Assembly (NCBI RefSeq): GCF_002934685.1
Contig: NZ_NKHL01000121.1
Span: 188,988 to 229,516, forward strand
Direction: 5' to 3'
Source: Pseudomonas bohemica
Lineage (GTDB): Bacteria; Pseudomonadota; Gammaproteobacteria; Pseudomonadales; Pseudomonadaceae
Length of the DNA: 40,529 nucleotides
In this document: one piece after another, positions 34,503-40,529 of the stretch
How the letters are laid out: every line of letters starts with the position of its first letter
Numbering within the stretch: the stretch's first letter is position 1
The notes under the pieces: model-generated
Seen by the model: only the letters and a program-made list of their open reading frames with translations
The model's database searches: none
Told to the model about the DNA's origin: nothing
Position numbers and translations under genes: made by a program

Positions 34503-35888
34503 TTAATGCTCAAGGGCCTGCGGTTCATGCTTTTTTTCAGCGACGGCCTCTTTGCCTTCCGGCAACAGCAGGCTCATCACGAGCGCGGTCAAGCCACCGC
34601 TGGTGATCGCCGAGTCGAACAGGTTCTGCACCAGTTGCGGCAAGTGGTGCAACAGGGTGGGCTGTGCAGCGATACCCAATCCCACGCCGAACGATGTTGC
34701 GATAATCAACATGCTACGACGATCCAACGGCGACTGAGACAGGATGCGAACCCCAGCGGCAGCGACACTGCCGAACATGACCAGGGTCGCGCCGCCGAGG
34801 ACAGGTTTGGGAATCTGCTGAAGAATCGCACCGATCACAGGGAAAAGTCCGAGCAAAAACAGGATCGCTCCGATGTAGAGGCCGACGTACCGACTGGCTA
34901 CTCCGGTCAATTGGATCACGCCGTTGTTCTGCGCGAATGTCGTGTTGGGAAAGGCGCAGAACGTCGCGGCAATCATGCAGCTGACGCCATCGCCCAGCAC
35001 GCCGCCCTTGAGACGCGCAATGTAGCTTGGGCCTTTGATCGGCTCGCGAGACAACATGCAATTGGCGGTCAAATCGCCTACGGTTTCGATGCTGCTGATC
35101 AGATAAATCAGTGCGACAGGCAGGAAAGCGGCCCAATCGAAGCTGAAACCGAAGCGGAAGGGCGTGGGAATGCTGATCAAAGCCACATCGCTGATTGAAT
35201 GAGGAACCAACTTGCCGCTGAACCATGCTGCGATACTGCCGACCGCCAGGCCGATGATAATGGCCGACAGACGCACCCAGGGAGTGTTCGAGCGGTTCAG
35301 CAGAATGATCACCAACAGCACGAAGACGCCAAGCACCAGATTGATCGGCTCGCCGAAGTCGGGGGCATTGAAGCCGCCACCCAGGTCGGTTACGCCTACC
35401 TTGATCAGGCTGACACCAATCAGGGTGATGACGATGCCGGTCACCAGCGGCGTGATCACGCGGCGCAACTGGCCTATGAAACGGCTGAGAACGATCTGCA
35501 CGATAGCGCCGAAAAAGCACACACCAAACACCATCGCCATGATCTCCTCCGGGCTGCCACCGCGCTGTTTGACCGTGAAGCCGGCTGCGAGCACGGCGCC
35601 CAGAAATGCGAAGCTGGTGCCTTGAAGGCAGATCATTCCTGCGCCGATGCCAAACGGACGACGAGCCTGGATGAAAGTACCTACGCCCGAAACCATCAAC
35701 GCCATGCTGATCAGGTACGGTAGGTAGACACCCAGTCCCAGGGCCGAACCGATGATCAACGGTGGGGTAATAATTCCTACGAACGCGGCGAGCACATGCT
35801 GAACCGCCGCGAGAATCGCTGGCGCGGGTTTGGGGCGGTCGTTGAGGCCGTAGATCAGGTCGTTGGTGTCTGGCGCTTCAGGATGCAT
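34503..35888 (-). CDS. NCS2/NAT-family xanthine or uric acid permease
   Basis: A 461-residue, 14-helix nucleobase:proton symporter. The NAT signature Q-N-x-G-x4-T-G is at residues 320-329 (QNNGVIQLTG), the TM1 Q30-H31 pair and the TM8 glutamate E268 (SSIETVGD) are in place. The Q-N-N-G-V signature and the overall sequence point to the purine branch (UacT/XanP/UapC: xanthine, urate) rather than to uracil carriers, though the exact substrate is not certain. It is probably the first gene of a transcript with the RutR-like regulator and yigZ. Its leader is long (160 bases from a sigma-54-type promoter) and has the full set of RpoN-type control elements. Confidence 0.92.
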   Translation of the reverse strand: MHPEAPDTNDLIYGLNDRPKPAPAILAAVQHVLAAFVGIITPPLIIGSALGLGVYLPYLISMALMVSGVGTFIQARRPFGIGAGMICLQGTSFAFLGAVLAAGFTVKQRGGSPEEIMAMVFGVCFFGAIVQIVLSRFIGQLRRVITPLVTGIVITLIGVSLIKVGVTDLGGGFNAPDFGEPINLVLGVFVLLVIILLNRSNTPWVRLSAIIIGLAVGSIAAWFSGKLVPHSISDVALISIPTPFRFGFSFDWAAFLPVALIYLISSIETVGDLTANCMLSREPIKGPSYIARLKGGVLGDGVSCMIAATFCAFPNTTFAQNNGVIQLTGVASRYVGLYIGAILFLLGLFPVIGAILQQIPKPVLGGATLVMFGSVAAAGVRILSQSPLDRRSMLIIATSFGVGLGIAAQPTLLHHLPQLVQNLFDSAITSGGLTALVMSLLLPEGKEAVAEKKHEPQALEH

Positions 35889-35954
35889 GCTGGACTCTCG
35901 GTTTTGTGTTTGGCCAAGTCGGTGAGCCTGCCCACACCCGAAAACGCCCCAGAT

Positions 35955-35981
35955 GCTGTAGGAGCGAGCTTATTCGGGAGG
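35955..35981. repeat. Single (unpaired) REP arm
   Basis: CTGTAGGAGCGAGCTTATTC followed by GGGAGG matches the left arm of the GTAGGAGCG family; no inverted partner follows. It lies inside the leader between the sigma-54-type promoter and the NCS2 permease gene. Confidence 0.6.
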
Positions 35982-36050
35982 TTCTTCAGACGCTGGAGAT
36001 ACCTTGAACGTACGCCGCCCCTGGGATATCTCACCGACATCCGCTGTTAC

Positions 36051-36066
36051 TGCAAAAACCTGTCCA
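36051..36066 (-). promoter_or_regulatory. Sigma-54-type promoter of the NCS2 permease gene
   Basis: Read on the minus strand: TGGACAGGTTTTTGCA, with ten bases between GG and GC. It differs from the binding-protein promoter (25017-25032) at only two positions in 16. The permease start is about 163 bases further on. Confidence 0.72.
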
Positions 36067-36109
36067 ACTGATCAGATAGTTTCGTGATAATGTGTTTTAT
36101 ATCTATATA

Positions 36110-36160
36110 AATCATATAGTTAATAAGTTTATTCGAGTTTTAGAAGTGACATTGCTCACT
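36110..36160. promoter_or_regulatory. IHF-like site and enhancer-like dyad upstream of the NCS2 promoter
   Basis: AATCATATAGTTA (36110-36122) matches the IHF consensus WATCAANNNNTTR with one mismatch and lies in the most AT-rich stretch of the window. Further upstream is the dyad AGTGA-CATTGC-TCACT (36145-36160). Dyad, IHF site and sigma-54 box follow in the order expected for RpoN promoters. Confidence 0.45.
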
Positions 36161-36181
36161 GCGTATTCATACTCGAAAGCC

Positions 36182-37102
36182 TCACCGTGTAGCAGCCAGA
36201 CTCTCCAGGAAGCTCTCCAGCACCAAATGAGGGCGCCGGCCTTTACAGGTGACGGTGACCAGGCTCAGGTCATAAAAACGTGCTTGAGGTTTCAAGGCGC
36301 GCAGGCGACCTTGTTGTACCCAGAACGTCGCGTAATGGTCAGGCAGATAGCCGATGTAGCGTCCCGTCAGAATCAGGAACGCCATCCCTTCTCGGTCCGA
36401 CGCGCTGGCGGTGCATTTAAGCGCTTGATAATGAGCTTGAATTTCGGCAGGCAGCCGGAAGGTGGGCGCTATCGCCTCCTGCTCTGCCAGTCGTTCGTCG
36501 CCCAATTGAGCGTCATCCACGTAAAAAAGCGGATGGCCAACCGCGCAGTAAAGCAGCGAGCGTTCGCTGTAGAGGGCTTGATATTCAAGGCCCGACAAGG
36601 CACTGGCATGCGGCACGACGCCGACATGCAGGCTGCCATCGAGCACGCCTTGCTCGACCTCGTTGGGTGCGATCATGCGGATATTGATGTGCACATCCGG
36701 GCCACGTTCTTTCAAATGCGACAGCGCGTGAGTAATTCGCATATGGGGGAGGGTGACCAGGTTGTCGGTCAGGCCAATATTCAGCTCGCCGCGTAAATGT
36801 CGGTGGAGGCCGTTGACCTCTGTACGAAAACTTTCCAGAGCGCTCAATAGCTGTAGCGATGACTGGTAAACCTCTCGCCCCTCTTCTGTCAGTGAAAAGC
36901 CCGCGCGGCCACGCTGGCAAAGGCGTAATCCCAGACGTTGCTCCAGATCGCTCATCTGCTGGCTGATGGCCGAGCGGCCGATGCCCAGCGCGCTTTCGGC
37001 CGCGGAGAACCCTCCCGATTCGACTACGCTTCGAAAGATACGCAAAAGCCGGATATCAAAGTCGCTGACCTGCGCCAAGGGATCGGAACGGCGTGTGCTC
37101 AT
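36182..37102 (-). CDS. bauR: LysR-family regulator of beta-alanine catabolism (BauR-like)
   Basis: A 306-residue LysR protein. The N-terminal winged HTH (residues about 14-73) includes DIRLLRIFRSVVESGGFSAA and GRSAISQQMSDLEQRLGLRL; the effector domain follows (RGELNIGLTDNLVTLPHMRI). Its position divergent to a beta-alanine:pyruvate transaminase gene is that of PA0133 (bauR), which activates bauABCD in P. aeruginosa in response to beta-alanine. The ATG at 37100-37102 has no Shine-Dalgarno sequence, so the mRNA may be leaderless or translation weak. A 21-base inverted repeat directly precedes the start codon and could mediate autoregulation. Confidence 0.87.
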   Translation of the reverse strand: MSTRRSDPLAQVSDFDIRLLRIFRSVVESGGFSAAESALGIGRSAISQQMSDLEQRLGLRLCQRGRAGFSLTEEGREVYQSSLQLLSALESFRTEVNGLHRHLRGELNIGLTDNLVTLPHMRITHALSHLKERGPDVHINIRMIAPNEVEQGVLDGSLHVGVVPHASALSGLEYQALYSERSLLYCAVGHPLFYVDDAQLGDERLAEQEAIAPTFRLPAEIQAHYQALKCTASASDREGMAFLILTGRYIGYLPDHYATFWVQQGRLRALKPQARFYDLSLVTVTCKGRRPHLVLESFLESLAATR

Positions 37103-37104
37103 TG

Positions 37105-37125
37105 TTTAGTGGTCCGCTAACTAAA
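37105..37125. promoter_or_regulatory. Inverted repeat in the bauR-bauA intergenic region
   Basis: TTTAGT (37105-37110), nine bases, ACTAAA (37120-37125). The arms are perfect inverse complements. The T-N-A dyad and position between divergent LysR and target genes fit a LysR operator. It is three bases from the bauR start codon. Confidence 0.55.
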
Positions 37126-37161
37126 GATTGGAAAAGTAGGATTTTAGCGACTTTATGCCCG

Positions 37162-37177
37162 TGGCAACGTAGCTGCA
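37162..37177 (+). promoter_or_regulatory. Possible sigma-54-type promoter of bauA
   Basis: TGGCAACGTAGCTGCA: TGGCA, ten bases between GG and GC, and TGCA. The -12 box is CTGCA rather than TTGCA, so the match is weaker than those of the purine genes. The bauA start is 73 bases further on. Confidence 0.4.
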
Positions 37178-37249
37178 ACACGGCCCTGTCTCCTGACCTG
37201 CTCTGGGGTTTAAAGACAGGCCACCCACGTCCTTGTGAGGTTAATTCCA

Positions 37250-38596
37250 ATGAACATGCCCGAATCGTCCGATATGTCTCTGGCCAGTCAGCTCAAGCTC
37301 GATGCGCACTGGATGCCCTACACCGCGAACCGCAATTTCCAGCGCGATCCGCGACTGATCGTGGCGGCGGAGGGCAGTTATCTGACAGACGACAAGGGCC
37401 GCAAGATCTACGATGGCCTTTCCGGTCTGTGGACCTGTGGCGCCGGGCATACGCGCAAGGAAATTCAGGAAGCAGTCGCCAAGCAACTGGGTACTCTGGA
37501 CTATTCGCCCGCCTTTCAGTTTGGCCATCCGCTGTCCTTTCAGTTGGCGGAGAAAATTACCGATCTGACCCCTGGCAGCCTGAACCATGTGTTCTACACC
37601 GACTCAGGCTCCGAATGCGCCGATACGGCGGTGAAGATGGTGCGTGCGTACTGGCGCCTCAAAGGTCAGGCGACCAAGACGAAAATGATCGGTCGTGCGC
37701 GCGGGTATCACGGGGTGAACATCGCGGGGACCAGCCTGGGTGGGGTAAACGGTAACCGCAAGATGTTTGGCCAGTTGATGGATGTCGATCATCTGCCTCA
37801 CACCTTACTGGCGAGCAATGCCTATTCCCGTGGCATGCCAGAGCAGGGTGGCATTGCGCTGGCCGATGAAATGCTCAAGCTGATCGAATTGCACGATGCG
37901 TCGAACATTGCCGCAGTGATTGTCGAACCGATGGCGGGTTCTGCAGGTGTGATCGTTCCGCCGCAGGGTTACCTCAAGCGTCTTCGCGAAATCTGCGATC
38001 AGCACAACATCCTGCTGATTTTCGACGAAGTGATCACCGGGTTTGGCCGCACCGGCTCGATGTTCGGCGCCGACAGCTTCGGTGTGACGCCGGACCTGAT
38101 GTGTATTGCCAAACAAGTCACCAATGGCGCGATCCCGATGGGCGCGGTGATTGCCAGCAGCGAGATTTACCAGACATTCATGAATCAGCCGACCCCTGAG
38201 TACGCCGTGGAATTCCCCCATGGTTACACCTATTCGGCGCACCCGGTGGCCTGCGCGGCGGGTCTGGCGGTGCTGGATCTCCTCAAGCGCGAGAACCTTG
38301 TGCAGCAAGTGGCGGAAACCGCGCCGCATTTCGAGAATTCGCTTCACGGGCTTAAAGGTAGCAAGAACGTCATCGACATCCGTAACTACGGTCTGGCTGG
38401 CGCCATCCAGATCGCTGCTCGTGATGGCGACGCAATCGTTCGCCCGTTCGAAGCGGCGATGAAATTGTGGAAGGCAGGTTTCTACGTTCGCTTCGGCGGT
38501 GACACCCTGCAGTTCGGGCCGACCTTCAACAGCAAGCCACAGGATCTGGATCGCATGTTCGATGCTGTAGGCGAAGCGCTCAATCAGATCGACTGA
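37250..38596 (+). CDS. bauA: Beta-alanine:pyruvate transaminase
   Basis: A 448-residue class III (omega) aminotransferase, the same length as P. aeruginosa BauA and highly similar over the whole length as I remember it. It transfers the amino group of beta-alanine to pyruvate, giving malonate semialdehyde and alanine. The PLP lysine is K288 (CIAKQVTNGA); D259 (LLIFDEV) binds the pyridine nitrogen and the phosphate-binding GSECAD is at 120-125. Malonate semialdehyde is then used by the next gene product. The start ATG at 37250 has TGAGG ten bases upstream; a GTG five codons earlier overlaps that site. It is the first gene of the bau operon. Confidence 0.95.
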   Translation: MNMPESSDMSLASQLKLDAHWMPYTANRNFQRDPRLIVAAEGSYLTDDKGRKIYDGLSGLWTCGAGHTRKEIQEAVAKQLGTLDYSPAFQFGHPLSFQLAEKITDLTPGSLNHVFYTDSGSECADTAVKMVRAYWRLKGQATKTKMIGRARGYHGVNIAGTSLGGVNGNRKMFGQLMDVDHLPHTLLASNAYSRGMPEQGGIALADEMLKLIELHDASNIAAVIVEPMAGSAGVIVPPQGYLKRLREICDQHNILLIFDEVITGFGRTGSMFGADSFGVTPDLMCIAKQVTNGAIPMGAVIASSEIYQTFMNQPTPEYAVEFPHGYTYSAHPVACAAGLAVLDLLKRENLVQQVAETAPHFENSLHGLKGSKNVIDIRNYGLAGAIQIAARDGDAIVRPFEAAMKLWKAGFYVRFGGDTLQFGPTFNSKPQDLDRMFDAVGEALNQID

Positions 38597-38615
38597 CTCC
38601 CTTCTTATCTATAAA

Positions 38616-38637
38616 CAGGCGCACTGGGGTGCGCCTG
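38616..38637 (+). other. Stable hairpin between bauA and bauC
   Basis: CAGGCGCAC (38616-38624) pairs over nine bases with GTGCGCCTG (38629-38637) around the loop TGGG. A T-run (TTTTTT, 38647-38652) follows only after ten bases, so it is not a standard terminator. It may attenuate transcription or stabilise the bauA message. Confidence 0.6.
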
Positions 38638-38663
38638 CGGGCAATCTTTTTTCGGAGTTACGC

Positions 38664-40157
38664 ATGAGCACCATTCAACACCTTATCCATGGCGAGCTGG
38701 TCAGCGACAACGGCCGCACAGCTGACGTTTTCAACCCGTCCACCGGTCAGGCGATTCACAAGGTTCCCTTGGCCAGCCGCGAAACCGTACAGCAGGCCAT
38801 CGATTCGGCCAAAGCTGCATTCCCGGCCTGGCGCAACACACCGCCGGCCAAGCGCGCGCAAGTGATGTTTCGCTTCAAGCAATTGCTCGAGCAAAACGAG
38901 GCACGCATCGCGCAGTTGATCAGCGAAGAACACGGCAAGACTCTGGAAGACGCTGCCGGTGAATTGAAGCGAGGTATCGAGAACGTCGAGTACGCCTGCG
39001 CCGCGCCGGAAATCCTCAAGGGCGAGTACAGCCGTAACGTGGGGCCGAACATCGACGCTTGGTCTGATTTTCAGCCACTGGGTGTAGTAGCGGGTATCAC
39101 CCCGTTCAACTTCCCGGCGATGGTACCGCTGTGGATGTATCCGCTGGCGATTGCTTGCGGTAATTGCTTCATCCTCAAGCCGTCCGAGCGTAATCCGAGC
39201 TCGACCCTGCTGATCGCGCAACTGCTGCATGACGCCGGGCTGCCGAAGGGCGTGCTGAACGTGGTGCATGGCGATAAGGGGGCAGTCGATGCGCTAATCG
39301 GAGCGCCGGAGGTGAAGGCGTTGAGTTTCGTTGGGTCAACGCCGATCGCCGAGTACATCTATAAGGAGGCGACTGCTCGCGGCAAGCGCGTTCAGGCGCT
39401 GGGTGGCGCGAAGAATCACGCCGTATTGATGCCGGATGCGGATCTGGATAACGCGGTGAGTGCACTCATGGGCGCTGCCTACGGTTCGTGCGGCGAGCGT
39501 TGTATGGCGATTTCGGTGGCGGTGTGCGTGGGTGATCAGGTTGCCGATGCGCTGATCGCCAAGCTGGTTCCGCAGATAAAGGCGCTGAAAATCGGTGCGG
39601 GAACATCCTGCGGTCTGGATATGGGGCCTTTGGTTACCGGTCAGCATCGGGACAAGGTCAGCGGCTATATAGAAGACGGTGTTGCGGCAGGCGCCAGGCT
39701 GGTTGTCGATGGGCGCGGGCTGACGGTTTCGGGGCATGAGGACGGTTTCTTCCTGGGTGGTTGCCTGTTTGATCAGGTCACCGCTGAGATGCGCATCTAT
39801 AAAGAGGAGATCTTCGGGCCGGTGCTGTGCATCGTTCGCGTGAACAGCCTCGAACAGGCCATGCAACTTATCAACGAACACGAATATGGCAACGGCACCT
39901 GCATCTTTACCCGTGACGGTGAAGCTACGCGGTTATTCTGCGACGAGATTGAAGTAGGTATGGTGGGGGTCAACGTCCCGCTGCCCGTACCGGTTGCCTA
40001 TCACAGCTTCGGTGGCTGGAAGCGCTCGCTGTTTGGCGATCTGCATGCCTATGGTCCCGATGGCGTGCGTTTCTATACCCGTCGCAAGGCAATCACTCAG
40101 CGTTGGCCGCAGCGTGCGAGCCATGAGGCGTCGCAGTTCGCGTTCCCCAGCCTCTAA
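38664..40157 (+). CDS. bauC: CoA-acylating (methyl)malonate-semialdehyde dehydrogenase
   Basis: A 497-residue aldehyde dehydrogenase of the MmsA type, which oxidises malonate semialdehyde (or methylmalonate semialdehyde) with CoA and NAD+ to acetyl-CoA (or propionyl-CoA) and CO2. The catalytic cysteine is C280 (CGERCMAIS). The general-base glutamate of ordinary aldehyde dehydrogenases is absent (ALGGAKNH in place of ELGGK), as in all CoA-dependent members. It directly follows bauA (67-base gap) with a GGAG ribosome-binding site, so it is the BauC of beta-alanine catabolism rather than the valine-pathway MmsA, although the two are paralogues. The remaining bau genes known from P. aeruginosa (bauB, bauD) are not here. 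Confidence 0.93.
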   Translation: MSTIQHLIHGELVSDNGRTADVFNPSTGQAIHKVPLASRETVQQAIDSAKAAFPAWRNTPPAKRAQVMFRFKQLLEQNEARIAQLISEEHGKTLEDAAGELKRGIENVEYACAAPEILKGEYSRNVGPNIDAWSDFQPLGVVAGITPFNFPAMVPLWMYPLAIACGNCFILKPSERNPSSTLLIAQLLHDAGLPKGVLNVVHGDKGAVDALIGAPEVKALSFVGSTPIAEYIYKEATARGKRVQALGGAKNHAVLMPDADLDNAVSALMGAAYGSCGERCMAISVAVCVGDQVADALIAKLVPQIKALKIGAGTSCGLDMGPLVTGQHRDKVSGYIEDGVAAGARLVVDGRGLTVSGHEDGFFLGGCLFDQVTAEMRIYKEEIFGPVLCIVRVNSLEQAMQLINEHEYGNGTCIFTRDGEATRLFCDEIEVGMVGVNVPLPVPVAYHSFGGWKRSLFGDLHAYGPDGVRFYTRRKAITQRWPQRASHEASQFAFPSL

Positions 40158-40182
40158 ACAGTGAAAACCTCGAGCCCTAAGC

Positions 40183-40213
40183 TGCAAGAAGGGGGCTATG
40201 CCCCTTTTCTTGC
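40183..40213 (+). terminator. Terminator-like hairpin after bauC
   Basis: GCAAGAAGGGG (40184-40194) pairs with the CCCC-TTTTCTTGC arm (40201-40213), loop GCTATG. The right arm itself carries a TTTTCTT tract. It separates bauC from the rRNA promoters 40 bases on. Confidence 0.75.
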
Positions 40214-40252
40214 GGCTGCAGCTAGAAACTTTCAGCTTTTTCAAATCAAGGC

Positions 40253-40280
40253 TTGACGCCCCTCTGAATCTCTCTATAAT
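40253..40280 (+). promoter_or_regulatory. rRNA operon promoter P1
   Basis: TTGACG (40253-40258), 16 bases, perfect TATAAT (40275-40280), then the GC-rich discriminator TCGCCCCAC typical of stringently controlled rRNA promoters. The 60 bases upstream are fairly rich in A and T (CTAGAAACTTTCAGCTTTTT), as an UP element would be. Confidence 0.88.
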
Positions 40281-40311
40281 TCGCCCCACTTCCGGCGCAG
40301 ACGAAACGGAA

Positions 40312-40334
40312 AACTCCTTGATAATCAAAGAGTT
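40312..40334 (+). other. Hairpin in the rrn leader between P1 and P2
   Basis: AACTCCTTGAT (40312-40322) and ATCAAAGAGTT (40324-40334) are inverse complements but for one pair. It lies about 35-50 bases after the P1 start point and is absent from P2 transcripts. Confidence 0.6.
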
Positions 40335-40400
40335 GGACGAAGTAAGCAGCGAGGAAGCGCTTCGGTTCAGCAGCTTGAATCGACAGCGGTGAGGAAGGGG

Positions 40401-40428
40401 TTGACAGCAGGTTGTAATGCTGTAGAAT
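40401..40428 (+). promoter_or_regulatory. rRNA operon promoter P2
   Basis: Perfect TTGACA (40401-40406), 16 bases, TAGAAT (40423-40428), then a GC-rich discriminator TCGCCTCCC. The following leader text (GCAAGTGGTTGAAGTTGCAA and onward) is the sequence normally found before 16S rRNA genes in fluorescens-group Pseudomonas, as I remember it. Confidence 0.9.
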
Positions 40429-40519
40429 TCGCCTCCCGCTGACGTGAGGCGGCAAGTCGAACGAGGCGCAAGTGGTTGAAGTTGCAAAGGAAACTTTGAA
40501 AGCTTCTGAAAATAACCGC

Positions 40520-40529
40520 TTGACAGATA
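40520..40529 (+). promoter_or_regulatory. Left part (-35 box) of a third rRNA promoter
   Basis: TTGACA at 40520-40525, cut by the window end. In related genomes a TAGAAT-type -10 box and then the 16S rRNA gene follow. Confidence 0.7.

Overview
The window is high-GC DNA from a Pseudomonas of the fluorescens lineage. Evidence: several proteins match remembered P. aeruginosa proteins closely (RadA, MapZ, GlyA, MorA, BauA), intergenic gaps carry inverted pairs of short GTGGGAGCGAGC-type REP sequences, and the right end carries the stacked promoters typical of a fluorescens-group rRNA operon. Gene density is normal, there is no insertion sequence, prophage, CRISPR array or tRNA that I can see, and the genes form a stable chromosomal backbone.

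Layout. 1-800: 3' end of a cyanide-insensitive bd-type oxidase operon (cioB and a one-helix DUF2474 subunit). 900-5,800: rlmG, a stand-alone LuxR-type HTH protein, an E. coli-type ferredoxin-NADP reductase, mscL and radA. 5,900-10,000: the PilZ c-di-GMP receptor mapZ, then a cstA/btsT - ybdD/yjiX - yjiA uptake operon. 10,100-17,800: glyA, the dual GGDEF/EAL protein morA, and ettA. From memory of PAO1, morA and ettA are separated there by nfxB-mexCD-oprJ; here they are direct neighbours. 17,700-21,600: an atypical Gre-family protein, a small lipoprotein, a Bcr/CflA-type drug exporter and an ArsR-type regulator.

21,700-35,900 is the most coherent functional block: a purine acquisition and deamination region. 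It holds adenine deaminase, a 2-oxoglutarate/Fe(II) oxygenase of the isopenicillin-N-synthase type, a BMP-family binding protein, a Ca2+/H+ antiporter, an 8-oxoguanine deaminase-type enzyme, an SDR reductase, the two permeases and ATPase of a BMP-type nucleoside/nucleobase ABC importer, and, beyond yigZ, a RutR-like TetR regulator and an NCS2 xanthine/urate-type permease. I find a shared promoter signature in front of the binding protein, the ATPase operon and the NCS2 permease: TGG(N)CAG(N)TTTTTGC or a close variant, with exactly ten bases between GG and GC, i.e. the -24/-12 pattern of sigma-54 (RpoN) promoters. This would put the importer genes, which are physically split by several kb, under one nitrogen-responsive control. 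The site before the ATPase gene carries a second sigma-54-like promoter pointing the other way, into a 500-bp region with no gene.

36,200-40,200: the beta-alanine catabolic genes bauR (divergent), bauA and bauC. 40,250-40,529: three rrn-type promoters; the rRNA genes themselves lie outside the window.
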